From positions 1 through 15,247 of the forward strand of contig DASSZD010000140.1 of assembly GCA_035702985.1 (NCBI GenBank): a stretch of DNA of 15,247 nucleotides, given 5' to 3'. Source of the DNA: JAKAXG01 sp035702985 (GTDB taxonomy: Bacteria > Actinomycetota > Acidimicrobiia > Acidimicrobiales > Palsa-688). The translations under genes were made by a program, and so were the position numbers. How positions within the stretch are numbered: the stretch's first letter is position 1; every line of letters starts with the position of its first letter. Below are positions 1 to 7,236 of the stretch, in pieces. A model generated the notes under the pieces. The model had not been told where the DNA came from, searched no databases, and was given only the letters and a program-made list of their open reading frames with translations.

Positions 1-579
1 TACTGGCTGGTGGCCTCCGACGGGGGCATCTTCTCCTTCGGTGACGCCCACTTCTACGGGTCCACCGGCAGCATGCGGCTCAACAAGCCGATCGTGGGGA
101 TGGCGGCGGACCCCGCCACCGGCGGTTACTGGTTCGTGGCCTCCGACGGAGGGGTGTTCAGCTTCAACGCCCCGTTCTACGGTTCGACGGGCAGCATGCG
201 GCTCAACAAGCCGATCGTGGGGATGGCCGCCATGCCCGACGGCCGGGGTTACTGGCTGGTGGCGTCGGACGGGGGGATCTTCTCCTTCGGTGACGCCGCC
301 TTCCACGGTTCGTCGGGCAGCATCCGGCTCAACAAGCCGATCGTGGGCATGGCCGCCACCCAGGACGGCGGCGGTTACTGGCTGGTGGCCTCCGACGGGG
401 GGATCTTCACCTTCGGGGACGCCGCCTTCCACGGGTCGGCCGGCAGCATCCAGCTGAACCGGCCGATCGTGGGCATGGCCGCCACCCCCGACAGTGGGGG
501 TTACTGGCTGGTGGCGTCGGACGGGGGGATCTTCACCTACGGCGACGCCCCGTTCCTGGGCACCGCCGGCAACGCCACC
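1..579 (+). repeat. Tandem 126-bp coding repeats (42-residue units)
   Basis: Units begin with TAC TGG at 1, 127, 250, 376 and 502, giving periods of 126, 123, 126 and 126 bp; the last unit is truncated at about 579. Each encodes GYWxVASDGGxF, then FGDAxFHG, then a conserved LN(K/R)PIVGMAA. The regular aromatic/Gly pattern suggests a solenoid or propeller blade. The array extends upstream out of the window. Confidence 0.9.
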
Positions 580-1326
580 GCACCGGTCGTGACCATCATG
601 CCCACCGCCCACGGCTACCCCTATCCGCCCGGCAGCACCGGCTACGACGTGTCGAAGTGGCAGTGCGGCAACCTCCCGCGGCGCGCCACCATCGGGATCG
701 TCGAGGTGGCCGGCGCCACCAACGCCTACCCCAACCCCTGCTACCAGTCAGAGGCGGCGTGGGCCGGCTCGAACCTGTCCACGTACATCTTCATGAACGA
801 GTTGCCGTCCCCGGCCCCCTCCGAGTCCATGTCGGGGCCGGCCGGCAACTGCTCCGCCAGCGACGCTGCCTGCCAGAGCTACAACTTCGGCTACTACTGG
901 GCCCGGTACTGGGTGTCGTTCGCCCAGGGCCAGGGGGTGGACCCCACGTTGTGGTGGCTCGACGTGGAGCAGCCGTCCACCTTCTGGGCCAGCCGGTCCC
1001 AGAACAGCAACGCCAACGTGATCTGGGGTGCGGTGGCCGGCCTGAGGTCGGCGGGGAAGATGCCGGGCCTCTACTCGACGAACCTGCAGTGGGGCCAGAT
1101 CACCGGCGGCGCCCCCACCTTCCAGGACATCCCCCTGTGGGTGCCCGGCGGCGGCAACATATCCGGAGGCACCTACAGCGCCAACTCCATCTGCGCCGGC
1201 ACCGCCGGATCCGACTACGCGGCGTTCGCCGGGGGGCGGATCGACCTGGTCCAGTACGGCTACTCGGGCAACGGCTACACCGGCCCGTACAGCGCCTACG
1301 ACATGGACTACGCCTGCCCGGGGTGA
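1..1326 (+). CDS. Secreted repeat protein with C-terminal GH25-like domain (5' partial)
   Basis: Frame 1 is open from the first base, so the true start and any signal peptide lie upstream. The first ~190 visible residues are tandem ~42-residue units with the core GYWLVASDGGIFSFGDAxFHG followed by LNKPIVGMAA. The last ~230 residues form a separate domain opening with GYDVSKWQCG (Asp codon at 646) and carrying WLDVE (codons 958-969), GLYST and a late DLVQYG. This layout resembles GH25 lysozyme-like / DUF1906-type barrels, where DxS and DVE acidic residues form the active site. Cysteines in QCG, NPCY, NCS, AACQ, ICAG and YACPG suggest an exported, disulfide-bonded protein. Inference: a cell-wall-associated protein that displays or targets a muramidase-like domain. 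Hydrolase activity is not proven, and this could be a catalytically inactive carbohydrate-binding relative. The gene faces the tRNA tail to tail. Confidence 0.85.
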   Translation, partial: YWLVASDGGIFSFGDAHFYGSTGSMRLNKPIVGMAADPATGGYWFVASDGGVFSFNAPFYGSTGSMRLNKPIVGMAAMPDGRGYWLVASDGGIFSFGDAAFHGSSGSIRLNKPIVGMAATQDGGGYWLVASDGGIFTFGDAAFHGSAGSIQLNRPIVGMAATPDSGGYWLVASDGGIFTYGDAPFLGTAGNATAPVVTIMPTAHGYPYPPGSTGYDVSKWQCGNLPRRATIGIVEVAGATNAYPNPCYQSEAAWAGSNLSTYIFMNELPSPAPSESMSGPAGNCSASDAACQSYNFGYYWARYWVSFAQGQGVDPTLWWLDVEQPSTFWASRSQNSNANVIWGAVAGLRSAGKMPGLYSTNLQWGQITGGAPTFQDIPLWVPGGGNISGGTYSANSICAGTAGSDYAAFAGGRIDLVQYGYSGNGYTGPYSAYDMDYACPG

Positions 1327-1358
1327 TCCGGCCGGCCGGTTGAGCGGCGGGGGCGGGA

Positions 1359-1443
1359 TGGTGCGGGCGAGAGGACTCGAACCTCCATCCCTCTCGGGAC
1401 CAGGACCTAAACCTGGCGCGTATGCCGATTTCGCCACGCCCGC
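1359..1443 (-). tRNA. tRNA-Leu (anticodon UAG)
   Basis: Read on the minus strand, the acceptor stem is GCGGGCG/CGCCCGC. It is followed by a D arm (GCG...CGC), an anticodon stem CCAGG/CCTGG with loop TTTAGGT (anticodon TAG), a long variable arm (CCC-GAGA-GGG) and a T arm (GGAGG TTCGAGT CCTCT). The discriminator is A and CCA is encoded at 1361-1359. The long variable arm and UAG anticodon identify a type II leucine tRNA reading CUA and probably other CUN codons. It is divergent from clpP and convergent with the repeat-protein gene. Confidence 0.97.
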
Positions 1444-1453
1444 GTGGTCGGCG

Positions 1454-1459
1454 ATCCTA
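1454..1459 (-). promoter_or_regulatory. Candidate -10 box for tRNA-Leu
   Basis: The minus strand reads TAGGAT, a TANNNT hexamer ending 10 nt before the tRNA 5' end, the right distance for transcription to begin a few bases upstream of the mature tRNA. No convincing -35 was found. Confidence 0.4.
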
Positions 1460-1502
1460 CACAGCGTCCGCCCGTGCCCCGAAGAAGGGTGCGGCGACCG
1501 GG

Positions 1503-1508
1503 TACCCT
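1503..1508 (+). promoter_or_regulatory. Candidate -10 box, leaderless clpP mRNA
   Basis: TACCCT fits the TANNNT actinobacterial -10 and ends 7 nt before the clpP ATG at 1516. That spacing would put transcription start at or next to the A of the start codon, and no Shine-Dalgarno sequence is present, so a leaderless transcript is likely. The inference rests on spacing alone. Confidence 0.45.
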
Positions 1509-1515
1509 CAACGCC

Positions 1516-2130
1516 ATGTCCTCGCTACACCTCCCGCCGGCCACGGCCCAGATGCCCGGCAACGATCGCTCCGGCGACGTCTATCAGAGGCTCCTCAAGG
1601 AGCGCATCGTCTTCCTCGGCACCCAGGTGGACGACACCAGCGCCAATCTCATCTGCGCCCAGCTGCTGCTCCTCGCCGCCGAGGACCCCGAGCGGGACAT
1701 CAGCCTGTACATCAACTCGCCGGGCGGCTCGGTCACGGCCGGGCTGGCGATCTACGACACCATGCAGTTCGTGCCCTGCGACGTGTCCACCGTGTGCATG
1801 GGGCTGGCCGCCTCCATGGGCCAGTTCCTGCTGTGCGCCGGGGCCAAGGGCAAGCGGTTCTCGCTGCCCCATTCCCGGATCCTCATGCACCAGCCGTCCG
1901 GCCAGGCCCAGGGCCAGGCAGCCGACATCGCCATCCAGGCCGAGCAGATCGTCTACCTGAAGAAGATGATGGCCGAGCGGATCGCCTTCCACACCGGCCA
2001 GCCGGTGGAGCGCATCGAGGCCGATTCGGACCGGGACCGCTGGTTCACCGCGGCGGCCGCCAAGGAGTACGGCTTCATCGACCAGGTCATCGAGCGGGCC
2101 GCCGACGTGAGCGAGCCGGCCCCCGCCTGA
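1516..2130 (+). CDS. clpP: ATP-dependent Clp protease proteolytic subunit
   Basis: This 204-residue protein has the full ClpP catalytic triad: Ser100 in GLAASMGQ, His125 in ILMHQPSG and Asp174 in DSDRDRWF. It also has the oxyanion-hole glycines in SPGGSVTAG and the C-terminal KEYGFIDQV. Its length matches the family. The frame is open upstream to 1444, but ATG 1516 is preferred because it gives the usual short N-terminus and lies 7 nt after a TANNNT box. ClpP assembles as a cytoplasmic 14-mer barrel degrading proteins fed by ClpX or ClpC. No clpX, tig or second clpP adjoins it here, whereas actinobacteria often carry a clpP1-clpP2 pair, so it may be one of several paralogues. It is probably unrelated to the glycan locus that follows after ~90 bp. 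Confidence 0.95.
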   Translation: MSSLHLPPATAQMPGNDRSGDVYQRLLKERIVFLGTQVDDTSANLICAQLLLLAAEDPERDISLYINSPGGSVTAGLAIYDTMQFVPCDVSTVCMGLAASMGQFLLCAGAKGKRFSLPHSRILMHQPSGQAQGQAADIAIQAEQIVYLKKMMAERIAFHTGQPVERIEADSDRDRWFTAAAAKEYGFIDQVIERAADVSEPAPA

Positions 2131-2200
2131 GGGTGGGTGACCCTACAATCGGGCGGGCGGAGACCCCCCGTTGTGACCCGGCCCTGAAGCCGATCACAGG

Positions 2201-2206
2201 TACAAT
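2201..2206 (+). promoter_or_regulatory. Candidate -10 box upstream of the ABC exporter operon
   Basis: TACAAT is one base from the TATAAT consensus and lies 15 nt before the ATG at 2222, predicting a 5' leader of about 9 nt. The same 8-mer, TACAATCG, also occurs at 2144-2151, possibly a second start site or a duplicated element. No good -35 sits at normal spacing. TTGTGA at 2171-2176 is 24 nt away, which is too far. Confidence 0.35.
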
Positions 2207-2221
2207 CGCCCGACTCTAGAC

Positions 2222-3022
2222 ATGACCCTGGTATCCAGCTATCGCTCCTCGCGGGAGCTCCTACTCAACCTGACCCTGCGGGAACTGCGGTCCAAGTACA
2301 AGCGCTCCTTCCTCGGGTGGGCGTGGTCCATGGTGAATCCGCTGATGACCATGGCCGTGTACACGATCGTGTTCCGGTTGTTCTTCCGCGCCAACCCCGA
2401 CCCGGGTGTGGACGGCATCAACTCCTACGCCCTGTTCCTGATGTGCGCACTGATCCCGTGGACGTTCTTCTCCTCGACCGTGATGGGCTCCATCGGGTCG
2501 CTGGTCGGTAACGCCTCGCTGATCCAGAAGACCTACTTCCCCCGCAAGCTGCTGCCGGCGTCGAGCATGGGCGCCAACCTGGTGACGCTCGGCATCGAGA
2601 TGGGCCTGCTCACCCTGGTGCTGCTGGGCTTCGGGGACTACCAGGCGCTGGAGTTCCTGCCGGTCACGGTGGTGCTGATCGTGGTGCTGGCCGTGTTCTC
2701 CTTCGGCATGGGCCTTCTGGTCAGCGCCCTCAACGTCTACTTCCGGGACGTCGAGCACTTCATGAACATCGTCCTGCTGGTGTGGATCTACCTGACCCCG
2801 GTGATCTACCCCCTGACCCTGCCGGGCGTCCAGCGGTTCCTGACCCTGCTCAAGATCAACCCCATGACCGAGATGGCCGAGTGCTTCCGGTCCACCCTGT
2901 ACTACGGGCGGTTGCCGACCGCCATCGAGTTCGGTTACTTCCTGGCCGCCTCGCTGGTGGTACTGGCCATCGGATGGGTCGTGTTCAGCCGGCTGGAGAC
3001 CCGCATGGCGGAGGAACTGTGA
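2222..3022 (+). CDS. wzm: ABC-2 type polysaccharide export permease (Wzm/TagG family)
   Basis: This 266-residue membrane protein has the Wzm/TagG architecture: an amphipathic N-terminus with LRELRSKYKRSFLGWAWS, then about six membrane spans (roughly residues 33-55, 68-92, 116-138, 145-170, 180-200 and 234-256). Family signatures include YFPRKLLP (105-112), NVYFRDVEHF (171-180), LTPVIYP (191-197) and NPMTEMAECFRS (213-224). It would form the transmembrane channel for lipid-linked glycan export, as known for O-antigen, teichoic acid and mycobacterial galactan exporters. The stop codon overlaps the start of the ATPase gene by 4 bp (GTGA), so the pair is translationally coupled. The substrate cannot be read from the sequence. 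The gene symbol denotes family membership. Confidence 0.93.
   Translation: MTLVSSYRSSRELLLNLTLRELRSKYKRSFLGWAWSMVNPLMTMAVYTIVFRLFFRANPDPGVDGINSYALFLMCALIPWTFFSSTVMGSIGSLVGNASLIQKTYFPRKLLPASSMGANLVTLGIEMGLLTLVLLGFGDYQALEFLPVTVVLIVVLAVFSFGMGLLVSALNVYFRDVEHFMNIVLLVWIYLTPVIYPLTLPGVQRFLTLLKINPMTEMAECFRSTLYYGRLPTAIEFGYFLAASLVVLAIGWVVFSRLETRMAEEL
3010..3014 (+). promoter_or_regulatory. Shine-Dalgarno for the wzt GTG start
   Basis: GGAGG lies 4 nt before GTG 3019, inside the last codons of the permease gene. It supports the GTG start and rules out the much longer open frame that runs upstream in that phase. Confidence 0.7.
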
Positions 3023-4230
3023 GCGAACCCCGGGTGGTGGTCGAGGCGGACAACGTCTCCAAGAAGTTCCGGCTGGTGCACGAACGGAACCACTCCCTCA
3101 AGGCGACCATAATGCGCGGCCGGCGGGTGGTGTCCGAGGACTTCTGGGCCCTGCGGGGGGTGTCGCTGCAGATCCGCGAGGGAGAGACGTTCGGCCTGAT
3201 CGGCGAGAACGGCTCCGGCAAGTCCACCATGCTCAAGTGCCTGACCCGCATCCTCACCCCCAACGAGGGTTCGGTCCGGGTGGAGGGCAAGGTGTCGGCG
3301 CTGCTGGAGCTCGGGGCCGGGTTCCATCCCGAGCTGTCCGGCCGGGAGAACGTGTACCTCAACGGCGCCATCCTGGGGTTGTCCCAGAACGAGCTCAAGA
3401 AGCGCTTCGACGAGATCGTCGACTTCGCCGGCGTGGGGGCCTTCATCGACGAACCGGTGAAGAACTACTCGTCGGGGATGTACGTGCGCCTCGGTTTCTC
3501 GGTGGCCATCAACGTCGACCCCGACGTCCTGTTCGTCGACGAGGTGCTGGCGGTCGGCGACGAGGCGTTCCAGCGCAAGTGCAACGACAAGTTCCGGGAG
3601 CTGAGCGAGGCCGGCAAGACCATCGTGCTGGTCAGCCACGGCCTGGCCGGGGTGGAGTTCATGTGCGACCGGGTGGCGTGGTTCTCCCACGGCGAGGTGC
3701 TGCAGGTCGGGCCGGCCCGGGATGTGGTCATGGCCTACAGCGCGTCGGTGCAGGAGGGCCGTCACATCGACGAGACCGGGCACCTGCGGTGGGGCTCGGG
3801 GGAGATCCGGGTCACCGGGGTGTACTGGCTGGACCAGGACGGCGGCCAGACCGCCCGGCTCCGCAGCGGCGCCCCGGCCCGGCTGCGGCTGCTGTACGAG
3901 ACCTCCCAGGCGGTGGCCCGGCCGGTCTTCTCGGTCAAGATCACCACCGACGAGGGGCTGGAGGTGACCACCGCCACCTCCCGGGACGTCGGGTGCCTGC
4001 CCGAGAAGCTGGAGGGCCACGGGCACGTCGACCTCACGTTCGACCGGCTGCCGCTCCTCAAGGGGATCTACCACCTGACCGTCTCGGCCACCGACATGTC
4101 CCGCATCCACGAGTACGACGTGCGGGCGGGTATCGTCCGTTTCGAGATCGAAAAAGGTGACCTGCGCGAGCCGTCGGGCGTGGTCGCCCTCGGGGGCCAG
4201 TGGAACATCGAGGAGTTCCCGCCGGCCTGA
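3019..4230 (+). CDS. wzt: Polysaccharide ABC transporter ATPase with Wzt-type C-terminal domain
   Basis: This 403-residue protein starts at GTG 3019. The nucleotide-binding domain (about 1-245) has Walker A GENGSGKST (62-70), the signature YSSGMYVRL (150-158), Walker B DVLFVDEVLAVGD (169-181) and the H-loop His207 in LVSHG. GFHPELSGREN (101-111) is typical of the O-antigen/teichoic acid exporter subfamily. Residues ~258-400 form a beta-rich C-terminal domain like Wzt_C, which in E. coli O9a Wzt binds the modified non-reducing end of the O-polysaccharide before export. Mycobacterial-type Wzt proteins generally lack it. Inference: this exporter may sense a chain end mark. Its end is 9 bp from the stop of the convergent GT4 gene. 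Confidence 0.93.
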   Translation: MSEPRVVVEADNVSKKFRLVHERNHSLKATIMRGRRVVSEDFWALRGVSLQIREGETFGLIGENGSGKSTMLKCLTRILTPNEGSVRVEGKVSALLELGAGFHPELSGRENVYLNGAILGLSQNELKKRFDEIVDFAGVGAFIDEPVKNYSSGMYVRLGFSVAINVDPDVLFVDEVLAVGDEAFQRKCNDKFRELSEAGKTIVLVSHGLAGVEFMCDRVAWFSHGEVLQVGPARDVVMAYSASVQEGRHIDETGHLRWGSGEIRVTGVYWLDQDGGQTARLRSGAPARLRLLYETSQAVARPVFSVKITTDEGLEVTTATSRDVGCLPEKLEGHGHVDLTFDRLPLLKGIYHLTVSATDMSRIHEYDVRAGIVRFEIEKGDLREPSGVVALGGQWNIEEFPPA

Positions 4231-4239
4231 ACCGGCCTC

Positions 4240-5700
4240 TCAGATACGCCGGCGCAGGGCCCGCCCGGCGCCGGTGGCCACCGCCTTGACGCCACCCCGG
4301 CGGTAGGCGCCGGTCAGGCGGGCGGCCCGCGACGCCCACCGGTCCACCCGGCCCGGCCCGGGTGCGGGGCCGCCAGCGCGATCGGGGGCGGGCGCCGGCT
4401 GGGGGAGGGGACCGGCGGCCGGCCAGGGGCGCAGCGAGGCCCGGTCCGGGGCCGGGCCCGGGGCGTCGCAGAAATCCAGCAGGGGTCCGAGCGCCGAGGC
4501 CCAGGTGTAGCGGGGGGCGACGGTCGCGGCCCGGCGGCGGCAGGCGTCCCGGCCGGCCGGGTCCTCCAGCAGCCCGGCGATGGCGGCAGCCACCGCGTCG
4601 GGGTCGGCGGGGTGCACCACCGCACCGAGGCCCTCCCCGGCGATCACCTCGGCGAAGGTGTCGCCCGCGGTCGCCACCGTCGGCAGCCCGGCCCAGATGG
4701 AGTCCAGGATCCGGGTCCGGAAGGAGTAGGCGGTCTCCACGTGGTCGTGGTGCAGGCTGATCCCCACGTCGGCCTCCAGGAGGAAGTCGGCCCGCCGCTC
4801 GTAGGGCACCCAGCCCTCGTTGAAGAACACGTGGGTGCCGGTGAGGCCCAGCCGGGCCGACAGTTCCCGGGCGGCGGTCAGGGCCCGGGACTCCTCGGCG
4901 ACCGGGTTGGGGTGGCGGACGCCCAGGAAGAACAGCCGGACGGCCGGATGGCTGGAGCGGACCCGGTCGACGGCCATGATGGCGGTGCGGGGGTCCAGCC
5001 ATTCGTAGACCCCCCCTCCCCACAGCACCACCTCGTCGCCGGGCCCGATGCCGGGCACGGCGGCCCGCATGGCCGGCTGGCCGCTCCGGCGGGGCGCCTG
5101 GTCGGGCAGGCCGAAGGGGACCACGTCGATCAGCCGCCGCAGGGTGGGGTCGGACTCGTAGACGGCGGTGTTGACCCGGCCGGCGGCGGCGAGGAAGCCC
5201 ACCCACATGTCCCGCTGCTTCTCGCTGGCGCACATGAAGAAGTCCCCCCGGGTCATCTGCTCCCCGAACACCCGCAGGCACTCGGCCAGATGGTCGGACC
5301 GGCCCGGCTCGGGCTGGGACCGGTTCAGCTCGAGGGCTTCCAGGAAGATGGGGTCGTACAGGTCGACGACCATCACTTTGTCCGTGGTCTTCAGGAGCGG
5401 CACGTGGTGCAGGACGTAGCCCTGGACGACGACCACGCTGCACCACCGCTCCAGGGCGGCGAAGCGGTCCGGGCCGCACGCCTCCACGGCGAAGGTCCCG
5501 GAGCTGCGCTCACAGACCGGCGAGGTGGTGGCCAGCACCACCTCGTGGCGGACGGCCAGGGCGGCGGCCATCTCCCAGGCCCGGATGGCCGGCCCGGCCA
5601 TGCTCTCGGTGAGCACATCGTCGGTCACCACCAGGATCCGCTGCCCCGGAGGGACGGAGGCTACCGTCGAATGGATGGCACATCTCCAGTGGCCGGCCAA
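4240..5700 (-). CDS. GT4-family glycosyltransferase (start uncertain)
   Basis: The reading frame encodes a GT-B fold GT4-type enzyme: an N-terminal acceptor domain opening with RILVVTDDV and AGPAIRAWEMA, and a C-terminal donor domain with VVLWGGGVYEWLDP, FFLGVRHPNP, HVFFNEGWVPY and SFRTRILDSIWAGLP. It is a clear paralogue of the divergent 5773-7236 gene. The canonical E-x7-E end is altered; Asp replaces the second Glu. After the catalytic part comes a Pro/Ala-rich linker (about residues 412-450) and an Arg-rich tail ending ALRRRI. The start is unresolved. TTG 5700 and GTG 5721 are the only ordinary in-frame candidates, neither has a good ribosome site, and codon use near 5660-5690 looks non-coding. 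The sugar and acceptor are unknown; it presumably adds a sugar to the exported glycan. Confidence 0.88.
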   Translation of the reverse strand: MAGHWRCAIHSTVASVPPGQRILVVTDDVLTESMAGPAIRAWEMAAALAVRHEVVLATTSPVCERSSGTFAVEACGPDRFAALERWCSVVVVQGYVLHHVPLLKTTDKVMVVDLYDPIFLEALELNRSQPEPGRSDHLAECLRVFGEQMTRGDFFMCASEKQRDMWVGFLAAAGRVNTAVYESDPTLRRLIDVVPFGLPDQAPRRSGQPAMRAAVPGIGPGDEVVLWGGGVYEWLDPRTAIMAVDRVRSSHPAVRLFFLGVRHPNPVAEESRALTAARELSARLGLTGTHVFFNEGWVPYERRADFLLEADVGISLHHDHVETAYSFRTRILDSIWAGLPTVATAGDTFAEVIAGEGLGAVVHPADPDAVAAAIAGLLEDPAGRDACRRRAATVAPRYTWASALGPLLDFCDAPGPAPDRASLRPWPAAGPLPQPAPAPDRAGGPAPGPGRVDRWASRAARLTGAYRRGGVKAVATGAGRALRRRI

Positions 5701-5750
5701 CGGGTCCCGCCGGGCGGGCACAGCGGGGCGGGCGCGGCGGGCATCAGCCG

Positions 5751-5756
5751 AGCGTA
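5751..5756 (-). promoter_or_regulatory. Candidate -10 box between the divergent GT4 genes
   Basis: The minus strand reads TACGCT (TANNNT), 6 nt before an ATG at 5744. That ATG opens a 27-codon frame ending in TAG at 5661, which is not the frame of the glycosyltransferase. It could drive a leaderless upstream mini-ORF or simply the GT4 transcript. Confidence 0.3.
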
Positions 5757-5772
5757 GCGCCGGGACCGGGCT

Positions 5773-7236
5773 GTGACCGGGCCGGGCGGGAGACGGTTCC
5801 GGATCCTGGCGCTCTGCTTCGACCCCGTCACCGAACAGATGCCGGGGCCGGCCATCCGGGCCTGGAACCTGGCCGAGCAGCTCGCCGGGGAACACGACGT
5901 GGTGCTGGCCGGCACGGCCGGCGCCACCCGGCGGCATCCGGCCTTCGAGGTCCGGGCGGTGACCGGCGGTGAGATCGACGCCCTGGTGGAGTGGGCCGAC
6001 GTGGTGTTCGCCCCCACCAGCGTGGTCCGCCGCCACCCGGTGGTGGCGGCATCGGAGACGCCCCTGTGCATCGACATGTACGTGCCGACCCACCTGGAGA
6101 ACCTGGAGGCGGTGGGCCGGGCCGGCGACGACGCCCACCGGGCGGCGGTGGCCCACCAGGTCTCGGTGATCAACGAGGACCTCCGGGCCGGCGATTTCTT
6201 CCTCTGCGCCAGCGAGCGGCAAAGGGATTTCTGGCTGGGCAGCCTGGCCACCCTGGGCCGGGTCAACCCGGCCACCTACGGCCGGGATCCCCGGCTGCGG
6301 GACCTGATCGACGTGGTCCCCTTCGGCATCGAGGACCACCCCCCGGCCGGCCAGCCTGGGGTGTTGCGCCGGGAGTTCCCGGCCATCGGCCCCCAGGACC
6401 CGGTGGTGATCTGGGGCGGGGGTGTCTACAACTGGTTCGACCCGGTGTCGCTGGTCCGGGCCATCGACGCCCTCAAGGTGCAGCGGCCGGCCATCCGCAT
6501 GGTGTTCCTCGGCATGCGCCACCCCAACCCCGAGATCCCCGAGATGAGGGTGGCGCAGGAGCTGCGCGACGAGAGCGACCGGCTCGGTCTCACCGGGCGC
6601 CACGTGTTCTTCAACGAGGGCTGGGTGCCCTACGACCAGCGGGCGGCGTACCTGCTCGACGCCGACGTGGCGGCCAGCACCCACCTGGCCCATCTCGAGA
6701 CCCGCTTCTCGTTCCGGACCCGGGTGCTCGACTACCTGTGGGCCGGGCTCCCGGCGGTTCTGACCGAGGGCGACACGCTGTCCGACGAGGTCGCGGCGGC
6801 CGGTCTGGGGGTGGCCGTCCCTCCCGGCGACCCGGCCGCCATCGCCGCGGCCATCGCCCGCCTCCTCGACTCACCCCCCGAGCGGTCCGAGGTGGCCGCG
6901 TTCGGGGAGCGGTTCCGCTGGAGCCGGGCGGCGGGACCGCTGCTGGAGTTCTGCCGATCGCCCCGACGGGCCGCCGACCGGCCGGCCCGGCCGCCGGCGG
7001 CCCCGGGTGCCGTCGGCGGGGGCGGCCCGGCCGGCGCCCCGCCACCCCCCGCTCCGGGGGTTGCTCCGGGGCCCGCCGCCGGGCCCGGGACCGGCCCGCA
7101 GCCCCGGGGTTCGCTCCGCACCGCCGAGCAGCTGGCCCGACGATTCGGGCGGCCTCTCGGGCGGGTGCTGGGCCCCCGGGGCCGGCAGGCCCTGCGCAGA
7201 CTGGCCGACCGGGTGGGCCGGCCCGCCGGTCAGTAG
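5773..7236 (+). CDS. GT4-family glycosyltransferase
   Basis: This 487-residue protein starts at GTG 5773. The N-terminal GT-B domain has RILALCFDP and MPGPAIRAWNLAEQL (residues 10-37). FFLCASERQRDFWLG lies at 142-156. The donor-binding half has VVIWGGGVYNWFDP (211-224), FLGMRHPNP (245-253), HVFFNEGWVPY (277-287) and SFRTRVLDYLWAGLP (313-327). It matches the 4240-5700 product motif by motif, so the two arose by duplication, probably with inversion. Residues ~396-446 are Pro/Ala/Gly-rich and lead to a basic amphipathic tail (about 448-484) with repeated Arg, possibly a membrane-surface anchor. No Shine-Dalgarno sequence is obvious before the GTG. Its stop overlaps the end of the convergent propeller gene by 7 bp. 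Cytoplasmic, nucleotide-sugar-dependent transfer is expected; the specificity is unknown. Confidence 0.9.
   Translation: MTGPGGRRFRILALCFDPVTEQMPGPAIRAWNLAEQLAGEHDVVLAGTAGATRRHPAFEVRAVTGGEIDALVEWADVVFAPTSVVRRHPVVAASETPLCIDMYVPTHLENLEAVGRAGDDAHRAAVAHQVSVINEDLRAGDFFLCASERQRDFWLGSLATLGRVNPATYGRDPRLRDLIDVVPFGIEDHPPAGQPGVLRREFPAIGPQDPVVIWGGGVYNWFDPVSLVRAIDALKVQRPAIRMVFLGMRHPNPEIPEMRVAQELRDESDRLGLTGRHVFFNEGWVPYDQRAAYLLDADVAASTHLAHLETRFSFRTRVLDYLWAGLPAVLTEGDTLSDEVAAAGLGVAVPPGDPAAIAAAIARLLDSPPERSEVAAFGERFRWSRAAGPLLEFCRSPRRAADRPARPPAAPGAVGGGGPAGAPPPPAPGVAPGPAAGPGTGPQPRGSLRTAEQLARRFGRPLGRVLGPRGRQALRRLADRVGRPAGQ

Noticed and set aside
1328..1339. CCGG-CCGG-CCGG palindrome as a terminator between the repeat gene and tRNA
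   Set aside because: The stem is only 4 bp with a 4-nt loop and no T-tract; such strings are common at this GC content.
748..1437. Minus-strand frame across the GH25-like region and tRNA
   Set aside because: It runs through a complete tRNA and is antisense to a domain with clear motifs; no ribosome site or domain.
1444..1515. Longer clpP start at 1444
   Set aside because: It would add 24 Arg/Pro-rich residues unlike any ClpP and would start at the tRNA edge; ATG 1516 gives family length and a sensible promoter.
2171..2206. TTGTGA with TACAAT as a full sigma-70-type promoter for wzm
   Set aside because: The 24-nt spacer is far outside the normal 16-19 nt; only the -10 box was kept, at low confidence.
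5722..6693. N-terminal extension of the minus-strand GT4 frame to an 817-residue protein
   Set aside because: The extension is antisense to the well-supported 5773-7236 gene and has no recognisable motif; the GT domain begins near 5640.
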